Assembly (NCBI RefSeq): GCF_021190955.1
Contig: NZ_JAIOAO010000004.1
Location: 372,001-436,000, forward strand
Direction of reading: 5' to 3'
Source of the DNA: Parachryseolinea silvisoli
GTDB lineage: Bacteria; Bacteroidota; Bacteroidia; Cytophagales; Cyclobacteriaceae
DNA length: 64,000 nucleotides
Below are positions 28,736-36,825 of the stretch, piece by piece. Each line of letters starts with the position of its first letter. Position 1 is the stretch's first letter. The translations under genes and the position numbers were made by a program. The notes beneath the pieces were generated by a model that was not told the DNA's origin, did no database searches, and worked only from the letters and a program-made list of their open reading frames with translations.

Positions 28736-29118
28736 ATCGCTTTCTAAACTTGCTGGTCGTCGGCATCTCGCTGGCGACCATTGTGTCCGGCCTGGCGCAA
28801 GTCGTGGCGCCGGCCTTTGTGCTGGGTGTGATCGGCGCCGGGATAACCCCCACGACCGCGCACTTCTTTGCCATTGTCGGCATGTTCATGGCGCTCTTCG
28901 GCGGGTTGATGCTGCATACCGTTTACGGTGCGCGTTCCGGTACAGTGGCCATCCTGTGGTGCGCCCTGCAAAAGCTGGGTGCGTGTGTAGCGGTAGGGGT
29001 AGGAATTTTGCAGGGCATCTTTTCGGAGATGGCGGCCGGTGTGGCGGCGTTCGACTTGTTGTCGGGCGTACTGTTTCTCTATTATCTTAAAACTATAAAG
29101 TCGGGTGAAAGCGCTTAG
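28732..29118 (+). CDS. Small membrane protein, unknown function
   Basis: 128 residues from ATG 28732, which overlaps the previous stop (ATGA); a longer frame from 28636 would overlap the previous gene by 100 nt and is rejected. Four hydrophobic segments (about 5-25, 41-63, 70-90, 100-118). The VSGLAQVVAP...FFAIVGMFMALFGGLML pattern recalls DUF4345-like proteins, but this is only a resemblance. Confidence 0.7.
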   Translation: MNRFLNLLVVGISLATIVSGLAQVVAPAFVLGVIGAGITPTTAHFFAIVGMFMALFGGLMLHTVYGARSGTVAILWCALQKLGACVAVGVGILQGIFSEMAAGVAAFDLLSGVLFLYYLKTIKSGESA

Positions 29119-29521
29119 TTATTTTTTGTTCTATACCTACATTGGGTTGGTGATACTGGCCGGATTCTGGGGCGCCTTTGTCGGGCCACGCCTGGACCAC
29201 GCCTGGTTGTTCCACCTCGATACGAGCACGCTGCCCGAATACAGCCGCGTCAACCTCATCAGCCAGTACCGCTTCCTGCGGGCGCTGGAGCTGGGGTACG
29301 GGTTGTTCGCCGTGCTGTTTACCAAAGAGATCTTCACCCACAAGACGTTCAACGGCCTCTTCCTGTTGATCATGTTCTCCGGCGTCCTGGCGCGCGTGGT
29401 ATCCCTCGTGATCGACGGCTCGCCTTCGTGGCTGTTTTATTTCTTCCTGGTCTACGAGCTGCTTGGTGTCGTCGTCATCTTTCTCTACACCCGCAAAACG
29501 ACGCTGTATTATGACTACTGA
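29105..29521 (+). CDS. Small membrane protein, unknown function, GTG start
   Basis: 138 residues starting with GTG at 29105 inside the end of the previous gene (14-nt overlap). Hydrophobic segments at about 5-25, 60-80, 82-102 and 108-128, with a polar stretch DTSTLPEYSRVNLISQYRFLR in pieces after the first. Third of three consecutive small membrane proteins in the operon. Weak resemblance to DUF4345; function unknown. Confidence 0.68.
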   Translation: MKALSYFLFYTYIGLVILAGFWGAFVGPRLDHAWLFHLDTSTLPEYSRVNLISQYRFLRALELGYGLFAVLFTKEIFTHKTFNGLFLLIMFSGVLARVVSLVIDGSPSWLFYFFLVYELLGVVVIFLYTRKTTLYYDY

Positions 29522-30950
29522 TTCGCTCCTGGCATCCGCCGGTACACCCGTAAAAAAGTCATTGATCCTGGCCGGGGGTGGCGTGCGCCTGGCGTACCAG
29601 GCCGGTGTGCTGCGCGCCTTGCAAGAGGCGGGGCAGCAATTTGTACATGTCGACGGTACGTCGGGTGGGATTTTTAATACCGGCATGCTAGCCTCTGGGT
29701 TAGCGCCCGACGAGATTGCCGGGCGATGGCGTACCCTCAAGCTAAGGTATTTTGTCTCGGCGTTGGGCCTGAAGAGCTATCTCAAGCCGTGGCAAATGGC
29801 GGGCATGGGCGATGCCGATGGCATTCGCAAGCATATATTCCCTTCGTTGGGCATAGACCTGGAAAAGATCCGGAAGAACCAGCGCGGCCAGTTCACCTTC
29901 AACGTCTGTAATTTCTCGCAGAAGACCATCGAGTCGATCCCACACACGCGGGTCACCGAAGACCATCTCATCGCCGGTGTATCGCTGCCCATCTTTATGC
30001 CGGCGTTGCCCATCGATGGCCACTGGTATACCGACGCCGTGTGGATCAAAGACGCCAACCTCCTGGAAGCTGTACAACGCGGTGCCGATGAGCTCTGGCT
30101 GGTGTGGGCCATTGGCAATAGCCAAACCTACCTGCCCGGCTTTTTTAACCAGTACGTACACATGATCGAGATCAGCGCCAACGGCGCCCTGCTGGAAGAA
30201 TATAAACAGATAGCCTACATCAATGAGGCGATCAAAAGAGGCGACTCCGCGTACGGCCAACGGAAGCCCGTCAAACTGTTTGTGATCAAGCCCGAATATC
30301 CCTTGCCCCTCGATCCCGACCTGTTCTTTGGCAAGGTCGATACGCGGTCGCTGATCAACATGGGCTACGCCGACGCCAAACGCTGCCTGGCCGCAATGCC
30401 CGCGGAGGGCGTGCCGATGAACCATACCACCACCCGCATGCGCGAGCCTGGCCATCGCCTGAACTTTCGCGGTACGTTTGAAGGTACCGTATCCTGGCAA
30501 GGCGTAAAAACAAAGATGACGCTGTATACCTATTTCTCGTACCACGATATGGCGGGGCAGCATGTGCTGAAGCTCTACGCCAGTCTTGAGGCGTCGGTGC
30601 TTGGACGGGAGATTTCCCTGTACGATCTTACCGCGTCGGCTCGTAAGGTCGGGAAGTATCAGGTGGTGGAGGCAACAGCAAAAGCCGATCACGGTGGGGG
30701 TACATACCGCATGCACATGACATGGCGATTATATTCGCCGATGGATTTTCTCCTGGGATTGGAGTTCAAACACGTAGCGGTGGTCATTCACCTGAACGAA
30801 TCTACTGTCGTAAAAGGCACACTCGACCAATCCATTCGCCACCGCCTGCGCAGCTGGTTTACCACCGGCGTCGCGACCGAAAAGGGGGGGATGGGTGGAT
30901 TGAAAAAACGTTATGATCTGATATCAAAATTACTTTCGAATGGAATTTGA
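29511..30950 (+). CDS. Patatin-like phospholipase
   Basis: 479 residues from ATG 29511, which overlaps the previous stop; the longer frame from 29463 is rejected because it lies inside the upstream gene. The patatin domain (residues 15-300) has the oxyanion loop LAGGGVRLAYQAG, the nucleophile elbow GTSGG with Ser51, and a candidate dyad Asp in YTDAVWI where most members have DGG or DGA. The C-terminal 150 residues (from about 320) form a beta-rich region reminiscent of lipid-binding or DUF3336-less accessory domains; unassigned. Likely hydrolyses fatty-acyl esters at the membrane. Overlaps the metallophosphoesterase gene by 11 nt. Confidence 0.9.
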   Translation: MTTDSLLASAGTPVKKSLILAGGGVRLAYQAGVLRALQEAGQQFVHVDGTSGGIFNTGMLASGLAPDEIAGRWRTLKLRYFVSALGLKSYLKPWQMAGMGDADGIRKHIFPSLGIDLEKIRKNQRGQFTFNVCNFSQKTIESIPHTRVTEDHLIAGVSLPIFMPALPIDGHWYTDAVWIKDANLLEAVQRGADELWLVWAIGNSQTYLPGFFNQYVHMIEISANGALLEEYKQIAYINEAIKRGDSAYGQRKPVKLFVIKPEYPLPLDPDLFFGKVDTRSLINMGYADAKRCLAAMPAEGVPMNHTTTRMREPGHRLNFRGTFEGTVSWQGVKTKMTLYTYFSYHDMAGQHVLKLYASLEASVLGREISLYDLTASARKVGKYQVVEATAKADHGGGTYRMHMTWRLYSPMDFLLGLEFKHVAVVIHLNESTVVKGTLDQSIRHRLRSWFTTGVATEKGGMGGLKKRYDLISKLLSNGI

Positions 30951-32679
30951 GAAACGCCCCATGGTGAATTGGTACGACGTTCAGCAACTGGCGTCTACCG
31001 GTTTGAAAACATTGATCTCCGGCATCTTTGGAAACTTTGCCGATAAGCGGGAGATGGAAGCCGCGCTTTCGCCCGGTGCTTCTTATTACAACGCCGCGGA
31101 CAAAGAAGCGCTGTGGGTCGACTATGTCTCCGACCTGGGCGACGGCTTTAACCCGACCTATACCGTAGCCTATTCCCTGGCACAGGCGAAGCTTTCCGTG
31201 GGCGGACAAGAGCTGAAGCAGGGCGACCTTCTCATCATGGGCGGCGATGCGGTCTATCCCACACCGGAGGCTGCCGAGTATGAGAACCGGCTGCAAGGGC
31301 CGTACAACGCCGCATTCCCGTGGAAAGACAAGCCGCATCATACCGTAAACGAGCCCTATACCCGACAGTTGTTTGTCTTGCCGGGTAATCATGACTGGTA
31401 CGATGGGCTGGGTAATTTTATCAAGCTGTTTTGTCAGAAGCGGGCGTTGGGTCGCTGGCTGACAGAACAGGACCGAAGCTACTTTGCCGTCAGGCTTCCG
31501 CATAAGTACTGGTTGATCGGCATCGATATTCAACTGAATGCCGACATTGACAAACCACAGATGGACTACTTCCGGAAGATTCTGGAAACCCCGGCGTTTG
31601 AAGCCGGCAGCAAGGTAATTCTTTGTACGGCGGAGCCGTCGTGGGTATATAATTCGTGGGACGACAAAAATAAGTCGCACGGCCGTATTCAGTTTTTTAT
31701 CGACCGGGTGTTGTACGGCGACGAGAAGTGTCCCTACTATGAAAAGAACAAGGACCTGCGCATCGCGGCGATCCTGACGGGCGACCTGCATCATTACTCG
31801 CGCTACGAGCAAGTACATACTCAAACAGGCCGGGTGACGCAGCTCGTCACGGCGGGCGGTGGCGGCGCCTTTGCGCATCCCACACATTTGCTGAAGGAGA
31901 AGATTACCCTGGAGGGCGGCTATGACGCTACACGCAAAAGCTCATTTCCCACGGCATCACAATCGAAACGCCTGGCCTGGTGGAACCTGCTCTTTCCGTT
32001 CTTCAGCTTACAGATGTGGTTCTTCCTCGGCGCCTTCCACTTGTTTACAACCTGGTTTCTGCAATCGGGAAGCCGCGATACCGAAACATTCCTGGATGCG
32101 GTAAAACGCACGCCTGATCTCGGCAAGTTGTGCGCGCTCATTTACAACCATATCCGGCATAGCCCGTCCGTGGTATTTCTGAACTTGCTGCTCCTGGTGG
32201 GCCTTACATTTTTTACCGACACCGCCACGGGAAAGAAGAAATGGAATTACATCGCCGGGGCGCTTCATGGCCTGTTGCAGCTGCTGGTATTTTACCTGGC
32301 CGTCTGGGCCTTTGCCGTGGTCAATATGCACCATCTTCAATTGGACGTGCGGTCAGGCTGGCAAATCATATTGTTTTCGGCCGAGATGATCATGATAGGA
32401 GGCTGGGCCAGCACGATGGTCTTCGGCATATACCTGCTGGTGAGCACACTCGTCGTACGAAACCATCCGACCGAAGCATTTTCCTCCTTCCGGTGGGAGG
32501 GGTATAAAAACTTCTTGCGCATAAAGATCACCCCGGGCGGAGCGACGATCTATGCCATCGGTATCAAAAAAAGTATTACCGATTGGGAGGAACAAACGGT
32601 CGACGAGCATGCGGCCAGGTTCCGTCCGAAACAAACTATCGAATACACCCTCATCGATGAAATTACGTTGAAACCATGA
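30940..32679 (+). CDS. Membrane-anchored metallophosphoesterase
   Basis: 579 residues. The calcineurin-like domain spans about residues 60-320, with SDLGDGF (65-70), GGD (101-103), GNHD (149-152) and the late GDLHHYSRY motif; the first metal-site DxH is replaced by DLGD. Residues about 345-520 contain several hydrophobic helices (LLFPFFSLQMWFFLGAFHLF, VFLNLLLLVGLTFF, LLQLLVFYLAVWAFAVV), so it is an integral membrane enzyme. Gene order suggests it removes a phosphate or cleaves a phosphodiester from a lipid processed by its neighbours; this is inference. Confidence 0.88.
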   Translation: MEFEKRPMVNWYDVQQLASTGLKTLISGIFGNFADKREMEAALSPGASYYNAADKEALWVDYVSDLGDGFNPTYTVAYSLAQAKLSVGGQELKQGDLLIMGGDAVYPTPEAAEYENRLQGPYNAAFPWKDKPHHTVNEPYTRQLFVLPGNHDWYDGLGNFIKLFCQKRALGRWLTEQDRSYFAVRLPHKYWLIGIDIQLNADIDKPQMDYFRKILETPAFEAGSKVILCTAEPSWVYNSWDDKNKSHGRIQFFIDRVLYGDEKCPYYEKNKDLRIAAILTGDLHHYSRYEQVHTQTGRVTQLVTAGGGGAFAHPTHLLKEKITLEGGYDATRKSSFPTASQSKRLAWWNLLFPFFSLQMWFFLGAFHLFTTWFLQSGSRDTETFLDAVKRTPDLGKLCALIYNHIRHSPSVVFLNLLLLVGLTFFTDTATGKKKWNYIAGALHGLLQLLVFYLAVWAFAVVNMHHLQLDVRSGWQIILFSAEMIMIGGWASTMVFGIYLLVSTLVVRNHPTEAFSSFRWEGYKNFLRIKITPGGATIYAIGIKKSITDWEEQTVDEHAARFRPKQTIEYTLIDEITLKP

Positions 32680-35027
32680 AAAAGCTATCAAGACCCTTTC
32701 CTGAAATAAAAACACACTACGACGTCGTAGTGATCGGTTCCGGCTACGGCGGCAGCATTGCCGCCTCGCGCATGGCGCGCTGTGGGCAGAAGGTATGTTT
32801 GCTGGAGAAAGGCAAAGAGTTTTTGCCGGGTGAATTTCCCAGCAACCTGCGCGAAGCGACCAAACAGATGCAGTTCAACAAAGGCACGCTCGAGGCGGGA
32901 TCGGAAAATGGTCTGTATGAATTTGTACTCGGCAACGAGATCAACGTATTTAAAGGATGTGGCCTGGGCGGTACATCGTTGGTCAACGCCAACGTCGCGA
33001 TCGAGCCCGACAGCCGCGTCATGGCGGATGCCAGCTGGCCCGCCGCGATTCGAAATAACCTGACCGGATTTCAGGAAGGCATCCGCCACGCGTGCGATAT
33101 GCTGAAGCCCAATCCGTACCCCGAGGGTAAAAATGGATACCCCGTGCTGCAGAAGACCGAAGCCATGCGCACGTCGGCAAAATTTATGTCCGAAGAGTTC
33201 CGGCTGCTGAACATCAACGTCAACTTCGAAGACCGGTACCCCAACCACGTAGGCGTCGACCAACCCAAGTGCCTGAACTGCGGCGATTGCGTGACCGGTT
33301 GCAACACCGGCGCCAAGAACACCACGGCGATGAACTACTTACCCGACGCCGTAAACTTTGGTGCCGAGATCTACACCGAGGTGGGCGTAAAACATATTGA
33401 GCGCGATGACGCCCGCAACCTATGGCGGGTATACTATAACGCCGTGAACAGTGGCCGTGATAAGTTCGATGCTCCGTCGCTGTTTGTGGAGGCGGCCATG
33501 GTCTTCGTTAGCGGTGGCTCGTTGGGCAGCACCGAAGTCCTGCTGCGTTCGGCCAAAAAAGGCCTGGCCCTCTCGCCGCAGCTGGGGCAGAAGTTTACCG
33601 GCAACGGCGACGTGCTGGGGTTTGGCTATAACAACGACGTACCCATCCATGGCGTCGGCAAAGGCGACACCCTCAAGCCCGGCGTCATAGACCAGGTCGG
33701 GCCCTGCATCACCAGCGTAATCGACATGCGCAAACGCACACCGTTTACCGAAGGCATGACGCTGGAGGAAGGCAGCATCCCGGGGCCTATACGCTCCATC
33801 CTGGTGTCGGCGCTCGTCACGTTCTCCCGCGTCATGGGCCGCGACTCCGACCGCGGCCTGGGTGACTTCTTTCGCGAAAAGTGGCGCGAGGTGGTGAGTA
33901 TCTTCCGCGGGCCCTTCAAAGGCGCGGTAGATCACACGCAAATATACCTGGTTATGACCCACGACGACGGCAACGGTGTCATCGGGCTCAGTGGCGACGA
34001 TGAAGTCAACATCCACTGGAAGGGCGTCGGCAAACAGAACATCTTTAAAAAGGTAAGCGGCGAGCTCACCGGCGCCACGGAGGCCCTGGGCGGAAACGTA
34101 GTCCCCAATCCCACCTGGACCAGGATTCTGAACTACGATCTCGTCACCGTTCACCCGCTGGGCGGCTGCCCCATGGGCGAAGACGCCAGCCAGGGCGTCG
34201 TAGACCACAAGGGGCAGGTATTCAAAGGCGCCACCGGCAGCGAGCTATACCCCGGTTTGTATGTTATGGACGGCGCAATCTTCCCGCGTCCCGTCGGCAC
34301 GAATCCACTGTTAACCATCAGCGCCCTGGCCGAACGCAACTGCAAGCTCATCGCGCAGGAGAAGGGCTGGTCGTTGTCGTATGACTTACCGCCGCGCGCA
34401 TCGTCGTCTAACGGTCAGTCAAAACCGGGTGTACAATTCACGGAAACCATGCGCGGCTATTTCTCGATAAACGAAACGGCAGACTATGGCAGAGGCTTCG
34501 AAAAAGGCAAGCAGGAGAGCTCGCCGTTTGAATTTACGCTCACCATCCGCTCCGAAGACGTGGAGACACTTCTTTCCGACAAAGACCACGACGCCCCCAT
34601 GATCGGCACCATGACCGCGCCGGCGCTTTCTGCCTATCCGCTCATGGCCTACAACGGCCGGTTTAACCTCTTTGTAAGAGACGCGCAGGACGCGGAAAAG
34701 AAAAAGATGGTATATAACATCTACTTACAAAGCCACGAAGGGAAGAAGTATTATTTCGAGGGGTTCAAAGACGTGCAAAACAACAAGGGGCTGGATGTGT
34801 GGAAGGATACCACGACGCTCTTCATCACGGTCTACGAAGAAAACGGCGCAGGCAAGGTACTTGGCAAAGGCCAGCTGATCATCGAGCCCAAAGACTTTGC
34901 TAAACAGCTGACTACTATGAAAGCCGTTAATACACATACGAAGTTGGAACAAATCAAAGCAGTGTCAAGCTTTGGTAAGTTCTTTGCAGGCAATGTATTT
35001 GAAACATACTTTAAGAAACTACGGTAA
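32676..35027 (+). CDS. GMC oxidoreductase, cholesterol-oxidase-like, with four-cysteine Fe-S motif
   Basis: 783 residues. The FAD-binding Rossmann motif is VVVIGSGYGGSIAA (residues 17-30), and the GMC C-terminal signature TVHPLGGCPMGEDAS carries the active-site His. Residues 199-209 read CLNCGDCVTGC, a Cys-x2-Cys-x2-Cys-x3-Cys arrangement expected to ligate an iron-sulfur cluster, a feature of the bacterial cholesterol-oxidase-like subgroup rather than of sugar-oxidising GMC enzymes. A 190-residue C-terminal extension (from about 590) is beta-rich and unassigned. No signal peptide, so cytoplasmic or membrane-associated. Its start overlaps the previous stop (ATGA); last gene of the operon. Substrate is probably a hydroxylated lipid. 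Confidence 0.9.
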   Translation: MKKLSRPFPEIKTHYDVVVIGSGYGGSIAASRMARCGQKVCLLEKGKEFLPGEFPSNLREATKQMQFNKGTLEAGSENGLYEFVLGNEINVFKGCGLGGTSLVNANVAIEPDSRVMADASWPAAIRNNLTGFQEGIRHACDMLKPNPYPEGKNGYPVLQKTEAMRTSAKFMSEEFRLLNINVNFEDRYPNHVGVDQPKCLNCGDCVTGCNTGAKNTTAMNYLPDAVNFGAEIYTEVGVKHIERDDARNLWRVYYNAVNSGRDKFDAPSLFVEAAMVFVSGGSLGSTEVLLRSAKKGLALSPQLGQKFTGNGDVLGFGYNNDVPIHGVGKGDTLKPGVIDQVGPCITSVIDMRKRTPFTEGMTLEEGSIPGPIRSILVSALVTFSRVMGRDSDRGLGDFFREKWREVVSIFRGPFKGAVDHTQIYLVMTHDDGNGVIGLSGDDEVNIHWKGVGKQNIFKKVSGELTGATEALGGNVVPNPTWTRILNYDLVTVHPLGGCPMGEDASQGVVDHKGQVFKGATGSELYPGLYVMDGAIFPRPVGTNPLLTISALAERNCKLIAQEKGWSLSYDLPPRASSSNGQSKPGVQFTETMRGYFSINETADYGRGFEKGKQESSPFEFTLTIRSEDVETLLSDKDHDAPMIGTMTAPALSAYPLMAYNGRFNLFVRDAQDAEKKKMVYNIYLQSHEGKKYYFEGFKDVQNNKGLDVWKDTTTLFITVYEENGAGKVLGKGQLIIEPKDFAKQLTTMKAVNTHTKLEQIKAVSSFGKFFAGNVFETYFKKLR

Positions 35028-35047
35028 TTGGAATGGAACGCAAATGG

Positions 35048-35242
35048 TTGCTGGCGCAAGTCTGAGGCCCGCCCCGGGCCGGAGACTTGTGACTGTCTCT
35101 GTAGCCAGTCTTAGACTGGCGGGGAGAACTGTTAATATAGCAGCCCCGCTTCGCGGGAACACGCCAGTCTAAGACTGGCCACAGTTTCAGTCACAAGTTC
35201 CGCACCTACGCTAACGCTTGGCGCTCAAACTTGCGCCAGCAA
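35048..35242. repeat. Nested palindromic intergenic repeat, copy A (full length)
   Basis: Outer arms TTGCTGGCGCAAG (35048-35060) and CTTGCGCCAGCAA (35230-35242) are perfect complements. Inside are ACTTGTGACTG (35085-35095) against CAGTCACAAGT (35188-35198), and two self-complementary units of the form GCCAGTCT-N-AGACTGGC (35104-35120 and 35163-35179) around a CCCGC-TTC-GCGGG hairpin. Closely related copies occur at 36562, 48653, 51608 and 52758. Confidence 0.85.
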
Positions 35243-35262
35243 GCCTTACAGGTATACAATAA

Positions 35263-36468
35263 CTACTGTATTCTCACCGACGACACCTGGTCATTCAACC
35301 CGGTAGTATTCGCAAAATTGGCATTATTCGCACTAAACGTCCATGACGTGCCCGTAAAGTTGTCATGTTGATAAAGGATTACCGACCACCCGCTCGGTAT
35401 CTGCACAGACGACGCCCAGTCATTCACAAAGCCGTAGGCTTGGAGTTGCGACAAAGTATAATTCCCCTTGGGAATAAAGCTGGTCGCGGTTCCCCCGTAG
35501 TTGCTGTTCTGGAAGAACTTCACACCGGTCGTGGGCGTGGTCCCACTCAGACCGTTGCGTATGGCCGTAGCGTACTGCGCGGCCATGCCGTTGCCTACCC
35601 ACTCGTCGTACAGCCACATCCAGCCGCCGGTGGTGTTGCAGGTATTTCTCCACGTGGTGAACTGCGACTGTACCGAGGCCGTCGAACCGCTCCAGCGGCT
35701 GCCATGCACCGGTATACCGCCAAAGTTCCAGCTACACGGGCTGTTGCCGCCACCGCCCGCATAACACTGCAGGTGGACCTGGTCAACCGTGCCCGGCCGC
35801 TGGTTGTTCACCTGCGACGCGACCGATGTCCAGAACGTGGAGTTGGTATAGGGACATAAAGCGACATTATACCCGAGGTTGCCCAGCATCACACAGAACT
35901 GTACCATGGTGCTCAGGTCGTAACAGTTTTCATCGTCGAGGTCAATGGCATCCGCGCCCGTGGCGGTCTTCAACGCCTGGAAATTTCGGTACAGTATACT
36001 TGTAGACCCGGTGCCCTGCGCATTGATCAGGTCGCGGATGTGCTGAAAGTCGCCGACGTTGGAAGAACCGATACTGAGGGTAACGCGGTTCACCGACGTT
36101 GTACCCGTCTTCAGGCTCTGCAAATCACTGGCAAAGTTCGGGTACATATTGGCGCCGGTATAGGTGCCGTTGGACGCTACGGGAAACTCGCCGTTGAAGT
36201 TCAGGTCACCCGCGGTGCTCACGGCGATATTCCATACGACTACTTCGGTGAAGCCCGAAGCTTTTAGTTCGGGAATGGTAACAGTTCTGTTTTTATAGAT
36301 GGGCCCACCGCCAAATACAGAGACAGTCAGGCCTGCTGGTAAGGCCGCGGCGTCGCCGTCGGCATCTTTTTTGACAACCGGATCTACTTCATTCGAGCAG
36401 GAACCGAGAATGATAACCAGGAGAAATGCCGACACCCAGCCGGCGTGTTTACGAAATGATAACTTCAT
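35263..36468 (-). CDS. GH18 lipoprotein with C-terminal beta/gamma-crystallin-like domain
   Basis: 401 residues. The lipoprotein signal ends ILGSCSNE (Cys24). The GH18 TIM barrel has the full DxxDxDxE motif as DAIDLDDE (residues 173-180, acid Glu180), so chitinase-type substrate-assisted catalysis is likely. From about residue 318 two Greek-key units (VKFFQNSNYGGTATSFIPKG; VILYQHDNFTGTSWTF) form a beta/gamma-crystallin-like module, usually calcium- or sugar-binding. It sits next to another GH18 gene in the same direction; a 357-nt repeat-rich gap separates them. Confidence 0.88.
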   Translation of the reverse strand: MKLSFRKHAGWVSAFLLVIILGSCSNEVDPVVKKDADGDAAALPAGLTVSVFGGGPIYKNRTVTIPELKASGFTEVVVWNIAVSTAGDLNFNGEFPVASNGTYTGANMYPNFASDLQSLKTGTTSVNRVTLSIGSSNVGDFQHIRDLINAQGTGSTSILYRNFQALKTATGADAIDLDDENCYDLSTMVQFCVMLGNLGYNVALCPYTNSTFWTSVASQVNNQRPGTVDQVHLQCYAGGGGNSPCSWNFGGIPVHGSRWSGSTASVQSQFTTWRNTCNTTGGWMWLYDEWVGNGMAAQYATAIRNGLSGTTPTTGVKFFQNSNYGGTATSFIPKGNYTLSQLQAYGFVNDWASSVQIPSGWSVILYQHDNFTGTSWTFSANNANFANTTGLNDQVSSVRIQ

Positions 36469-36561
36469 AGAATATATAAATTTAGGTTACGAAAATTTTT
36501 GTTGTTGATGGTAGGAGTAAAACCGTTGAATAGCAGGAGTAAAGGAGAACCAAACGGGTGA

Positions 36562-36776
36562 CTGGCGCAAGAGTTAGCACCGAGCGTTAGCGTAGGTGCG
36601 TCTCTTGTGCCTTGCATGCTGCCAGTCTTCAGACTGGCGTGTGGGGTGAGGGTGGTCGGGCAACCCCAGGTACATGTATGGTTACCCAGGTTACGACGTT
36701 CCCGCCTGGCAGTCGGAGACTGCCGCCATACTGGGCACGAGTCTCCGCCCCGAGACGGGGCTAAGACTCGCGCCAG
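36562..36776. repeat. Nested palindromic intergenic repeat, copy B (diverged)
   Basis: Starts with CTGGCGCAAGAGTTAGCACC, contains AGCGTTAGCGTAGGTGCG and a GCCAGTCT-TC-AGACTGGC palindrome (36621-36638), a second element CTGGCAGTCGGAGACTGC (36706-36723) and ends GACTCGCGCCAG. The right half has diverged more from copy A. Confidence 0.75.
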
Positions 36777-36800
36777 ATACTACGTTGGCAGCACCCCCCG

Positions 36801-36824
36801 CACTCACTCTCCACACTCACGCTG
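36801..36824. repeat. GTGAGTGTGAGAGCG-type tract, copy 2
   Basis: CACTCACTCTCCACACTCAC on the plus strand, i.e. GTGAGTGTGGAGAGTGAGTG on the minus strand, immediately after the stop codon of the GH18 gene at 36826. The junction CGCTGATTAAT matches the junction after the DinB-like gene at 669. Confidence 0.6.
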
Positions 36825-36825
36825 A

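Noticed and set aside
36607-36825. 72-codon plus-strand frame in the gap between the GH18 genes
   Set aside because: It lies entirely inside the palindromic repeat and GTGAGTGTG tract.
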